Positions 1-7,298 of a stretch of DNA of 64,000 bases are shown in pieces. This stretch comes from Gemmatimonas sp. (lineage in GTDB: Bacteria > Gemmatimonadota > Gemmatimonadetes > Gemmatimonadales > Gemmatimonadaceae): NCBI RefSeq assembly GCF_031426495.1, contig NZ_JANPLK010000083.1, forward strand, positions 56,941 to 120,940. Direction: 5' to 3'. Both the position numbers and the translations under genes were made by a program. The notes below the pieces were generated by a model, which worked only from the letters and a program-made list of their open reading frames with translations, did not search any database and was not told where the DNA came from. Each line of letters starts with the position of its first letter. The first letter of the stretch is position 1.

Positions 1-37
1 CGAAATGCTTCAGGAGCTGATGAGCATCAAGCGCTAA
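1..37 (+). CDS. flgE: Flagellar hook protein FlgE, last 11 codons only
   Basis: Only the C-terminus is in the window: an open frame ending EMLQELMSIKR-stop. This is the usual closing motif of flagellar hook/rod proteins (a DEMLQ-x-L-x-x-LKR pattern in the FlgE/FlgF/FlgG family). FlgE is favoured over FlgF or FlgG because complete copies of both of those lie further on and hook genes often precede fliL. The call rests on 11 residues, so another member of the family is possible. Confidence 0.6.
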   Translation, partial: EMLQELMSIKR

Positions 38-96
38 CCGGGTGACCCGATTCGGGTCAACCGGATAGGCTGGACCGCCCGGACTCGGGGGGCCAG

Positions 97-139
97 AAGG
101 CGGAGGATGGGGCACGCACGGGCCCTCATCCTCCGCCTT
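97..139 (+). terminator. Hairpin after flgE, probable terminator
   Basis: A 13-base perfect inverted repeat (AAGGCGGAGGATG with its complement), extendable to 16 pairs with one G-T pair around an 11-base loop. It is followed by only three T residues, so it is a weak intrinsic terminator at best. It sits 60 bases after the flgE stop and before the fliL promoter, where the upstream transcript should end. Confidence 0.6.
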
Positions 140-153
140 TGGCGTTTCCGGCC

Positions 154-168
154 CGGCAGAAAGTGCCG
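154..168. promoter_or_regulatory. Upstream palindrome CGGCA-N5-TGCCG (fliL unit)
   Basis: A 15-base palindrome with arms CGGCA/TGCCG, extending by one more pair on each side. The same arms with the same 5-base spacer occur at 4911-4925 and 12548-12562. Each copy is about 115-150 bases upstream of a sigma-54-like promoter of a flagellar unit. It is inferred to be the binding site of a sigma-54 activator. Confidence 0.6.
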
Positions 169-275
169 GAATGAGTAAAAAGGACCGGCATACTTCAGTG
201 ATGTACGCCGTACGTTTTGACGAGTCTCAATGCGCAGAAGTCGTGCAAGCCGTTGTGGTTCATCTTCTTACACCA

Positions 276-289
276 TACTCCCTACTCCG
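276..289. repeat. Two TACTCC-type heptamers
   Basis: TACTCCC followed by TACTCCG, two units of the heptamer family that forms longer arrays at 21501-21563 and 23804-23834. Here it lies between the palindrome and the promoter of fliL. The rest of the 38-362 gap holds the hairpin, palindrome and promoter listed separately and no convincing gene. Confidence 0.5.
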
Positions 290-298
290 TAGTCATCG

Positions 299-314
299 TG
301 GCCTGGGTCCTGCT
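299..314 (+). promoter_or_regulatory. Sigma-54 type promoter of fliL
   Basis: TGGCCTG-GGTC-CTGCT: the GG and GC dinucleotides are exactly 10 bases apart, as sigma-54 promoters require, and the element is followed by TTTT. It departs from TGGCACG-N4-TTGCT at three positions. The predicted transcript start is near 325, giving a leader of about 38 bases before the fliL ATG at 363. The fliQ and flgF promoters have the same layout. Confidence 0.55.
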
Positions 315-362
315 TTTAGAGAGGTCGTAGCACTCCCTCTGTCCGACTCGACGAACCGATCC

Positions 363-932
363 ATGGCTAACGAAACCCCGCAGGCTCCAGAAGGCGCACC
401 CGCTGCGCCTACCAAAGCAAAACTCCCGATGCTGATCGGCATGGTTGCCGTCGGTCTGGCGCTGGGTGGTGGTACCGGGGCAGCGGTACTCGGACCGATG
501 GTTGCCAAGAAAATGGGCAAGGTCACGCCGATCGCCGCCGCTGCGGATAGCGCGCACGGCGGGGACGCGGCGGCGGCCGACGGCGAGCATGCTGCACCCG
601 CCGAGGGTGGCAAGGAAGGCGGAGCCGCCGAGGCCGCGATCCACGTGCTCGACAACATGGTACTGAACCCGGCCGGCAGTGGTGGCTCGCGCTACCTCCT
701 GCTCACCGTCGCGATCGAAGTCGGCTCGCCCGCCGCGATCGAGAGCTTCAAGGCACGCGACGCGGAACTGCGCGACATCGTGCTGACCACGCTGGGCACG
801 AAGCCCGTCGAGCAGCTCACCGACATGGCCACGCGCGAACAGTTCAAGGTCGAAATCATAAAGGCGGTGGACGAGCGCTTCGGCAAGAAGTCGGTGAAGC
901 GCATCTACTTCCCGCAGTTCGTCGTTCAGTAA
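363..932 (+). CDS. fliL: Flagellar basal body-associated protein FliL
   Basis: FliL is a single-pass inner-membrane protein that surrounds the stator near the MS ring and helps motor output. The 189-residue product has a short cytoplasmic start, a membrane helix at about residues 22-46, an Ala/Gly/His-rich linker and a C-terminal periplasmic domain. That domain has the family features: a V-L-NPAGSGGSRYLLLTVAIEV strand, a helix beginning ARDAELRDIVL and an end reading RIYFPQFVVQ. The frame is open from position 171, but those extra 64 residues look unlike FliL and would begin upstream of the predicted transcript start. ATG 363 is therefore preferred. It opens the fliLMN-OP unit. Confidence 0.93.
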   Translation: MANETPQAPEGAPAAPTKAKLPMLIGMVAVGLALGGGTGAAVLGPMVAKKMGKVTPIAAAADSAHGGDAAAADGEHAAPAEGGKEGGAAEAAIHVLDNMVLNPAGSGGSRYLLLTVAIEVGSPAAIESFKARDAELRDIVLTTLGTKPVEQLTDMATREQFKVEIIKAVDERFGKKSVKRIYFPQFVVQ

Positions 933-954
933 GTCACGCCGCGCCGACCACACG

Positions 955-1953
955 ATGAGCTCCGAAACTCTCAGCCAGCATGACATCGACCGCCTCCTCG
1001 GTGGCGGCTCCCGCCAGTCGCCGACGGCGGCAGCGGCGATGGACGTGCAGGTGTACGACTTCCGTCGTCCGCACCGCGTCTCCAAGGAACGCCTTCGCAC
1101 CCTCGAAGCGATGTACGAGCGCCTGGTGAAGGGCCTGGAAGCGTGGCTCATCTCGCGTGTGCGCGGACAGATCGAAGTCCGACTACAAAGCGTCGAGCAG
1201 TTCTCGTTCGGTGAGTTCACGCTCTCGCTGCCGATGCCCTGCTCGTCATTCATTTTCGACATCACGGGCACGGGGCAGAAGGGCGTCATCGACGTCGGCC
1301 CCGAGTTCAGCACCTACATCATTGATCGCCTGTTCGGTGGCGAGGGCACGGGCAGCGCGCTCACGCGTGCGCTGACCCCCATCGAGCGGATGGCCGTCCG
1401 GTCAGTCGCCGACAAGGTCAGCGGACTCCTGCAGGAGATCTGGCAGGACCATGTCGCGATGGATCTCAACATCACGGGCTTCGAGTCGTCGCCCGAAATC
1501 CTGCAGGTCGTCAACCGCGAAGACCCCGTACTCGTGGCGAACGTCGAGTTCACCACCGGCAACGTGAGCAGCCTGCTCCTGATCTGCCTGCCCTTCTCGG
1601 TGCTCGACAAGTTCTTCACGTCGAGTGGACAGCAACGCAATGCGCTGCTCACCACCAGCGATCAGGAACGCGAGACCACGCGCCTTCGCAGCGAGACCGC
1701 GCTCCGCGCCACGAAGGTGCCGCTCACGGCGCGCCTTCCTGACTTCCAGCTCTCGATGCGTGACATCGCCGGCATTACCGAAGGCACCATCATCCCCACC
1801 GGCATTCCGACCGACGCGCGCGTCATTGTGCGCGCCGGCACGCAGGAACGCTTCATCGGCCATCCGGGCCGCGTAAGCGGAAATCTCGCGGTGCGCATCC
1901 TCGATGCCGTACCCAGCGCCACGACCTCAGACCCACGGACGACCTCCGCATGA
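955..1953 (+). CDS. fliM: Flagellar motor switch protein FliM
   Basis: FliM is the middle C-ring component that binds phosphorylated CheY and sets rotation direction. The 332-residue length is normal. The N-terminus carries the CheY-binding motif (LSQHDIDRLLGGG, compare LSQ-x-EIDALL). The middle CheC-like domain includes the conserved IDVGPEFSTYIIDRLFGG and LTPIE segments. A C-terminal FliN-like (SpoA) domain spans about residues 250-325. It starts 22 bases after fliL and overlaps fliN by four bases (ATGA), indicating translational coupling in the switch operon. Confidence 0.96.
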   Translation: MSSETLSQHDIDRLLGGGSRQSPTAAAAMDVQVYDFRRPHRVSKERLRTLEAMYERLVKGLEAWLISRVRGQIEVRLQSVEQFSFGEFTLSLPMPCSSFIFDITGTGQKGVIDVGPEFSTYIIDRLFGGEGTGSALTRALTPIERMAVRSVADKVSGLLQEIWQDHVAMDLNITGFESSPEILQVVNREDPVLVANVEFTTGNVSSLLLICLPFSVLDKFFTSSGQQRNALLTTSDQERETTRLRSETALRATKVPLTARLPDFQLSMRDIAGITEGTIIPTGIPTDARVIVRAGTQERFIGHPGRVSGNLAVRILDAVPSATTSDPRTTSA

Positions 1954-2378
1954 ACCCCGCCGAAATCGACGCGCTCGTCGCCAGCGCGCAGGCCGCCAAG
2001 GCGGCTGGTCAGCCCATCTCGTCGCTCATGGACGAATCAGCCACGCCCTCCGCGGCGCCGGTGCGCGCACCGCAGCTCACCGAGTTCGAGCAGACGATGA
2101 TGAGCACCACGGAGGTGCCGATCGGCATGCTCCTGGATCTCACCCTCCCCGTCTCCATCGAACTGGGTCGCACCTCGATGACGGTGCAGGAAATTCTGCG
2201 CCTCGGTCGTGGCTCCGTGATTCAGCTCGACCGACTCGCCGGTGAGCCCATCGACATCTATGTCGGCGACCGCCGCTTCGCGGAAGGCGAAGTCGTGGTG
2301 CTCGGCGAACACTTCGGCGTGCGCATCACGCGCGTGCTGGCCAATCCGGCCGCCTCCAGCGCTGCCAACGCCGCGTAA
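1950..2378 (+). CDS. fliN: Flagellar motor switch protein FliN
   Basis: FliN forms the bottom of the C-ring and docks export cargo. The 142-residue product has an Ala/Pro-rich start of about 50 residues. It then has a complete SpoA domain (LLDLTLPVSIELGRTSMTV through the GEVVVLGEHFGVRITRV segment), the usual FliN C-terminus. The start codon overlaps the fliM stop (ATGA), and fliOP follows after 8 bases. Confidence 0.96.
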   Translation: MNPAEIDALVASAQAAKAAGQPISSLMDESATPSAAPVRAPQLTEFEQTMMSTTEVPIGMLLDLTLPVSIELGRTSMTVQEILRLGRGSVIQLDRLAGEPIDIYVGDRRFAEGEVVVLGEHFGVRITRVLANPAASSAANAA

Positions 2379-2386
2379 GACCTGAC

Positions 2387-4204
2387 ATGCTGACCGCTGC
2401 ACTCGGTGTCGTCGCTGCTCTCGCCTTCGTCCTCGGACTTGGCGCCGTCTGTCTCTGGGCGCTCAAGCGCTTCGGAGCCGGCGCCCTCGCCTCGAAAACG
2501 CGTGTGCCGTTGGAAGTCGTGCAGCGCATTCCGCTGGGCCCGAAGACGGGGCTCGCCGTGGTGCGCGTGGGAGAACGGGTGATGGCGCTCTCGGTCGGCG
2601 AAGGTGGTGTCCGTCAGCTGTTCGAACTCGATGAAGTCGACCGCCAGCGCGTGATTGCGACCAGCACGTTGCCGGTGCCGATGGTCTCCAGCGCGGCTGC
2701 TTCCGCGTCGTTCTCCATGCCGACCGCACTGCCTTCGGCCTTGCCGGGCATGTTCGGCGCGATGTTCCGCCGCTCACTCAACGCCACGAATGTGCAGGCC
2801 GCGATGTCGGAGGCGGATGCCGAGCACCTTGGCGCGTTCTTGGTGCCCAGTGCGCCGCGCGTCGCCGTGTTGCCGTTCTCGTCGGCCGAGCCGAGCGAAG
2901 TCCCCGCATTTCTGACGGCCGCCGTGACCACGCGCCGCGGAGAGGCGATCACGTATACGCCGCAGTCGGCGACGTCTTCCACGCAGCAGGCCGATCGCGA
3001 CTTCCGGGCGATGCTCGGCATTTCGTTGGGCGGCGCGACGCGTCTCGCGACCTTCGCCGCCGCGATGTTCCTGCTCGGCGCCACGTCGCTGAGCGCGCAG
3101 GCCGCAACCCAGAGTACGCCGCCGCGGCCGGCCACGCCGGCAGCCGCGGCGGCCGCGCCCACGCCACTCCAAGCACCGGCACTGCCGGGTGCCCCCGCGA
3201 CGACGACCACGCTGGCCGCGCCGACGGCACCGGGTGCGCCCGACTTTTCGCTGCCGGCCTCGCTGCAGAGCGTGACGCAGGACCTCGTGCAAAAGGCCGC
3301 GGCGGCAGAAGCGGCCACCAAGCCCGCCGCCGCAAAGCCCAAGAGCCGCAATTCGCGCCTGGGCGCAACGCCAGGCGCCGACAACGGGGCCGTGCTGACG
3401 GCGCAGGCCGCCGCGTCGCGCCGTCCGATGTCACAGATGGTGGACGACTCGGCCCGCGACGCGAGCGGACGCGCCAACACCGCGTCACCGGCGCCGGTCG
3501 GCACCGACGATGCGATCATGCGCATGATGCCGCAGATGGATGTGAAGCTCGGCGGCGACGGCGAGACCGGTGGCCTGCGCCTGAACGGCACCGTCGGCAT
3601 CGTGGTCATGATGGGGCTGCTCACGCTGCTCCCCACCCTGCTGCTCATGATGACGGGCTTCACCCGCATCCTGATCGTGCTGCACTTCCTGAAGCAGGCG
3701 ATGGGTACGCAGAGTGCGCCGCCGGCGCACCTGCTGGCCGGCATGGCGCTGCTGCTGACGGGCTTCGTGATGACGCCCACGCTCACGCAAGTGAATCGCC
3801 AGGCTATTGAGCCTTGGCTCGAAGGCAAGATGACGCAGGTCGAGATGATGAAGACCGGCGTGAAGCCGATGCGCGAGTTCATGCTGCGTCAGACCCGCGA
3901 ATCGGATCTCAAGACGTTCGTCGAAATGAGCCGGATGCCGCGCCCGAACACCGTGGACGATGTGCCGCTGCACGTCTTGATGTCGGCCTTCGTGGCCAGC
4001 GAACTGCGTACGGCCTTCCAAATCGGATTCGCCATTTATCTGCCGTTCATCATCATCGATGCCGTCGTCGCCTCGGTGCTCATGAGTATGGGCATGATGA
4101 TGCTGCCACCAGCGATGATCTCACTGCCCTTCAAGTTGTTGCTCTTCGTGCTGGTCGATGGATGGACGCTCACCATCACGAGCCTCGTGCAGAGCTTCAA
4201 GTAG
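2387..4204 (+). CDS. fliP: Fused flagellar export proteins FliO-FliP
   Basis: One continuous 605-codon frame encodes two export-gate proteins normally made separately. Residues 1-85 match FliO: a membrane helix near residues 2-26, then a short cytoplasmic domain (VPLEVVQRIPLGPKTGLAVV). Residues 86-395 are a low-complexity Ala/Pro linker containing a signal-peptide-like segment at about 210-235 (start MLGISLGGATR, end LSAQA). Residues 400-605 are FliP with its hallmarks MMTGFTRILIVL, PLREFMLRQTR-like PMREFMLRQTRESDL and SLPFKLLLFVLVDGW. FliP is normally made with a cleaved signal peptide, so the internal segment could be the original FliP start. Internal initiation at ATG 3011, or processing there, would yield a separate FliP. 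Confidence 0.93.
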   Translation: MLTAALGVVAALAFVLGLGAVCLWALKRFGAGALASKTRVPLEVVQRIPLGPKTGLAVVRVGERVMALSVGEGGVRQLFELDEVDRQRVIATSTLPVPMVSSAAASASFSMPTALPSALPGMFGAMFRRSLNATNVQAAMSEADAEHLGAFLVPSAPRVAVLPFSSAEPSEVPAFLTAAVTTRRGEAITYTPQSATSSTQQADRDFRAMLGISLGGATRLATFAAAMFLLGATSLSAQAATQSTPPRPATPAAAAAAPTPLQAPALPGAPATTTTLAAPTAPGAPDFSLPASLQSVTQDLVQKAAAAEAATKPAAAKPKSRNSRLGATPGADNGAVLTAQAAASRRPMSQMVDDSARDASGRANTASPAPVGTDDAIMRMMPQMDVKLGGDGETGGLRLNGTVGIVVMMGLLTLLPTLLLMMTGFTRILIVLHFLKQAMGTQSAPPAHLLAGMALLLTGFVMTPTLTQVNRQAIEPWLEGKMTQVEMMKTGVKPMREFMLRQTRESDLKTFVEMSRMPRPNTVDDVPLHVLMSAFVASELRTAFQIGFAIYLPFIIIDAVVASVLMSMGMMMLPPAMISLPFKLLLFVLVDGWTLTITSLVQSFK

Positions 4205-4299
4205 TCGCCGTCGGGAACGCGTCGGCGATTCCCTGATCGTTGCGGTCTCTAACGAAGAAATCATCTCAATGATCGGACCGTCCGTCCGAATGCGCTCAA

Positions 4300-4718
4300 G
4301 TGAGTAGGCCACTGCTCCGTGATTCGGAGATGTCCAGGATTGTACAGAAGCGAGACAACGAAAATCGGGGCGACGCTGCCTCCACACCGCAAGCGACACG
4401 AGCCGGAGTGGGCCGTGTCTTTCGCTGTGTGCGCCCCATCAAGGGCACCTGCGGCTTTCTCCGCGACGGATCGCTCGGTGTGTCCCCCGATCTCACATCT
4501 GCGCGACTGCGACTGAATCACGTGATTCGCGGCATGCTCATTCACATCGAAGCGCCCGGCCGCGCGACACGCTGCCGGAGACCTGCTCTCTCGGCCTGCC
4601 CGTCGTGGTGGAAGGCGCCGATTACCGCTTCCGTTTCCCCGGCTCCGCGCCGGTGCGCCGGTCCACGTTCAAGGCCGATGACGAGCTGATCGTGGTGACG
4701 GTGATGGCGCGGGCTTAG
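4300..4718 (+). pseudogene. Possible degraded ORF between fliOP and fliQ
   Basis: The gap between fliOP and fliQ is unusually long (873 bases). A frame open from 4300 reads through LRLNHVIRGMLIHIEAPGRATR, and a second frame carries on as LPETCSLGLPVVVEG to a stop at 4716-4718. This second stretch looks protein-like and ends VIVVTV-like (DELIVVTVMARA). The frame change near 4565 suggests a frameshifted remnant. No family is recognised, and this may be chance coding potential. Confidence 0.2.
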
Positions 4719-4742
4719 CGGAGGTTGGTCAGCCGGCACTGA

Positions 4743-4865
4743 AACGGCAAACACCCTAGTAAGCAGGGAGGAGGGTATCTGGAGGCAGGAGGGAGGGAAA
4801 CGCGCGCAGTTCCTCCACCCTGCCCCCTGATACCCTCCCCCCTGCTTACTAGGGAGTTCGCCGTT
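4743..4865. repeat. Long imperfect hairpin, 37-bp arms
   Basis: Left arm 4743-4779 and right arm 4829-4865 are reverse complements with three mismatches over 37 bases, and the central 26 pairs (CCCTAGTAAGCAGGG and onward) have one mismatch. Inner G-rich and C-rich stretches extend the pairing, so almost all of the 123 bases could fold into one stem. There is no T-run and no coding content. It lies between a degraded ORF and the fliQ promoter. Confidence 0.75.
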
Positions 4866-4910
4866 CGCGATCCCGCGGCAACTCGTGCCGCTATCCGCCG
4901 CTCCTGCACT

Positions 4911-4925
4911 CGGCAAATCTTGCCG
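4911..4925. promoter_or_regulatory. Upstream palindrome CGGCA-N5-TGCCG (fliQ unit)
   Basis: CGGCA-AATCT-TGCCG, with one more complementary pair outside (T/A). It is the same arm and spacer pattern as before fliL and flgF. Its centre is about 115 bases upstream of the -12 GC of the fliQ promoter, a typical distance for a sigma-54 activator site. An IHF-like sequence (ATCAA-GCGG-TAA at 4960-4971) lies between the two. Confidence 0.62.
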
Positions 4926-5019
4926 AACCACCGTACTCGGTCAAAGCAACCGATTCATCATCAAGCGGTAAACCTAATGAATACAATGCGTTAGCCAACT
5001 CTGTGATCCGGATCGCCGT

Positions 5020-5035
5020 TGGTACGGCCCCTGCT
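5020..5035 (+). promoter_or_regulatory. Sigma-54 type promoter of fliQ
   Basis: TGGTACG-GCCC-CTGCT followed by TTAA: GG and GC are 10 bases apart, with two departures from TGGCACG-N4-TTGCT. The predicted transcript start near 5046 leaves about 32 bases before the fliQ ATG at 5078, the same leader length as predicted for flgF. Confidence 0.6.
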
Positions 5036-5077
5036 TTAACTGAAGCTCGACAGTTCTCTTTTCTCGAGCCGACCCGG

Positions 5078-5347
5078 ATGTCTCACCAACTCGTCATCGA
5101 CTTGTCCCGCCAAGCAATCATGACCGCGCTCATGATTGCCGCCCCGATGCTGCTCATCGCCCTCGGCGTGGGTCTCGTCGTGTCGATCATCCAGTCGGTC
5201 ACCCAGATCCAGGAACAGACCCTGGCCTTCGTTCCGAAGCTCGTCCTCGTGGGCGGTGCCTTCATCGTCGGCATGCCGTGGCTGCTCCAGATCCTGATCC
5301 GCTACACCACCGAACTCTTTCGCGGCATCCCCGCGATGGTCGGCTGA
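5078..5347 (+). CDS. fliQ: Flagellar export protein FliQ
   Basis: FliQ is a small membrane protein of the FliPQR export gate. The 89-residue product has two hydrophobic helices around the conserved SIIQSVTQIQEQTLAFVPK segment and ends RGIPAMVG. An upstream in-frame start at 5003 would add 25 unrelated residues and lies before the predicted transcript start, so ATG 5078 (MSHQLVIDLSRQ) is chosen. It is the first gene of a long export unit; fliR follows closely. Confidence 0.95.
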   Translation: MSHQLVIDLSRQAIMTALMIAAPMLLIALGVGLVVSIIQSVTQIQEQTLAFVPKLVLVGGAFIVGMPWLLQILIRYTTELFRGIPAMVG

Positions 5348-5361
5348 GCCGGATCGATTTC

Positions 5362-6186
5362 GTGAATCCTTCGACGGGCCTCTTCGGCCTCCCCGACTTC
5401 TTCGCTCCCGGCGTCGCGACAGCCTTCGTGCTGACCGCGCTCCGCGTGGGCGGGCTGTTGCTCGTCGCCCCGGCGTGGTCGGCCAAGAGCTTCCCCATGA
5501 AGCTCCGCACCGCCGTCCTCGTCGTGTTCGCCACGCTGCTCATTCCGAGCGCCTCCGCCACCGCCGATCTCACCGCGCTCCGCATCACGCCGGTGACGTT
5601 CCTGAGCGAAACCATCATCGGCTTCGTGATCGGCTTCGCCGCCGCGATCATCGTGGCCGGCGCCGAGTTCGCGGGTGAGCTGATGACCAACTCGATCGGT
5701 CTGTCGGGCATGGCGATTCTCGATCCCGTCAACAACACGCAGGGCGCCATCCTCGGCACCTTCATGCAGATGCTGGCCGTCACGCTGCTCCTCACCGGCG
5801 GCGGTCATCTCATCATGCTGCAGGCCGTCGCGCAGAGCTTCGTCTCGATGCCGCTCGGCGCGCCGCTCGATCTGCCCAGCGGCATGCTGGCCGTCACCAT
5901 GGCCGGCACCACGATCTTCGCGACCGGCGTGCAGTTCGCGGCGCCGGTAATCGCCGCCATTCTCGTAGCCAACATCGCGCTGGCGATCCTCGGACGCGCC
6001 GCGCCGCAGTTGCAGGTCATGAGCCTTGCCTTCCCGCTGCAGATCGGGATCGGCCTGCTCACCTTCGCCGGTTCGATCGGCCTCGTCGTCCACGCGCTCG
6101 CCGACTGGACGCCGGCCTACGCCACGACGCTCGACACTTTTGCGCGGGCGGTGCACGTCGCCCCTGCGCCGACGACGGGGCGTTGA
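5362..6186 (+). CDS. fliR: Flagellar export protein FliR
   Basis: FliR completes the FliPQR gate in the inner membrane. The 274-residue product has about six hydrophobic segments and family motifs such as RVGGLLLVAPAWSAKSFPMK and a GELMTNSIGLSGMAILDP stretch that resembles the usual GE-x-x-G-x-x-MG-x-x-x-A region. The frame is open from 5278 inside fliQ, but the first 28 residues are charged and unlike FliR. GTG 5362, 15 bases after the fliQ stop, is the likely start. flhB follows three bases after the stop. Confidence 0.93.
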   Translation: MNPSTGLFGLPDFFAPGVATAFVLTALRVGGLLLVAPAWSAKSFPMKLRTAVLVVFATLLIPSASATADLTALRITPVTFLSETIIGFVIGFAAAIIVAGAEFAGELMTNSIGLSGMAILDPVNNTQGAILGTFMQMLAVTLLLTGGGHLIMLQAVAQSFVSMPLGAPLDLPSGMLAVTMAGTTIFATGVQFAAPVIAAILVANIALAILGRAAPQLQVMSLAFPLQIGIGLLTFAGSIGLVVHALADWTPAYATTLDTFARAVHVAPAPTTGR

Positions 6187-6189
6187 TCC

Positions 6190-7287
6190 ATGTCTGATTC
6201 AGATTCCGGCGAAAAGACAGAAGCGCCCTCTGGTAAAAAGCTCGACGACGCGCGCAACAAAGGCCAGATCGCCAAGAGCCCTGAGCTCACCACCGCCGCC
6301 TTCCTCCTGGGCTCCACGCTCACGATGACGATGGCCGGACCGCCGCTCTGGCAGTTCCTGCTCGATACGATGGGCAACACGCTCGCCAACGCGGGCAACC
6401 TCGAGCGCGGCGGGGCGTCAGCCATTCCATTTCTGCAGGCCATCGGTTTCCGCACCATCGTCGCGATGGTCGGCATGATGGCGGCCCTCGCCGTGATCGC
6501 GATTGCGGTGCAAGCGATGCAGACCGGCGGCTTGCTCACCACCGAAACCCTGACGCCGAAGTTCAGCCGCATCAATCCGATGAACAATCTCGGACGGCTC
6601 CTCGGCAAGCAGTCGATCGTCGAACTCGTGAAGGCGCTACTGAAGCTCAGCATCGTGGCGTGGGCCGTGTACTCCACGCTGGCCGATGCTTGGCCCGACG
6701 TGCAGGGTCTCGCGCTCGACAAGTCGCCCGCTGCACTTATGCAGGTCGTAGGAAAGTACGCCATCGCGCTGCTCAAGAACGCCGGCTTGATGTTCCTCGT
6801 GCTCGCCCTCGCCGACTTCGCGTGGCAGAAGTACAGCACCACTGAGTCGTTGAAGATGACGAAGCAGGAAGTGAAGGAAGAAGCGAAGTCGCAGGAAGGC
6901 AATCAGGAAGTAAAAGGACGCCGCCGGCAGATCGGTCGCGAGCGCATCCGTCGCCAGATGTTCGCCGAAGTCCCCAAGGCCGATGTCGTCATCGTGAACC
7001 CGGTGCACATCGCCATCGCCATCAAGTACGACCCCAACGTCGCTCCCGCGCCGTACGTGGTCGCGATCGGCCAGCGCAAGATCGCCCTGCGCATCAAGGA
7101 ACTCGCCTTCAAGCACAACGTGCCTGTGATCGAAAACATTCCCCTCGCCCGCGCGCTCATCGTCGTGGCCAAGGTGGGCACCGTCATTCCCGTCGAGATG
7201 TATCTGGCCGTCGCCGAAGTGCTCGCCTTCGTGATGCGTCAGCGTGAACGGTTCGGCGCCTCGTGGCGTGGAACGGCCGCCGCATGA
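6190..7287 (+). CDS. flhB: Flagellar export switch protein FlhB
   Basis: FlhB has four membrane helices plus a cytoplasmic domain that cleaves itself and switches export from rod/hook to filament proteins. The 365-residue product begins with the typical SDSDSGEKTEAPSGKKLDDA segment, has four helices between about residues 30 and 215, and a soluble domain after a KMTKQEVKEE-like linker. The self-cleavage site, almost always NPTH, reads NPVH here (DVVIVNPVHIAIAIKYDP). The Asn-Pro bond is kept but the Thr is Val. flhA follows after an AGGA ribosome site. Confidence 0.95.
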   Translation: MSDSDSGEKTEAPSGKKLDDARNKGQIAKSPELTTAAFLLGSTLTMTMAGPPLWQFLLDTMGNTLANAGNLERGGASAIPFLQAIGFRTIVAMVGMMAALAVIAIAVQAMQTGGLLTTETLTPKFSRINPMNNLGRLLGKQSIVELVKALLKLSIVAWAVYSTLADAWPDVQGLALDKSPAALMQVVGKYAIALLKNAGLMFLVLALADFAWQKYSTTESLKMTKQEVKEEAKSQEGNQEVKGRRRQIGRERIRRQMFAEVPKADVVIVNPVHIAIAIKYDPNVAPAPYVVAIGQRKIALRIKELAFKHNVPVIENIPLARALIVVAKVGTVIPVEMYLAVAEVLAFVMRQRERFGASWRGTAAA

Positions 7288-7298
7288 GGAACGCCTAA

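Noticed and set aside
171..362. 64-residue N-terminal extension of fliL
   Set aside because: It is unlike FliL, runs through a heptamer repeat and most of it lies before the predicted transcript start.
2614..3882. Long antisense frame across fliOP (422 codons)
   Set aside because: It mirrors GC-rich codon use of a clear gene, with no protein-family features of its own.
4911..4925. Reading CGGCAAATCTTGCCG as a sigma-54 promoter
   Set aside because: GG and GC are 8 bases apart, not 10; the palindrome reading with two other copies fits better.
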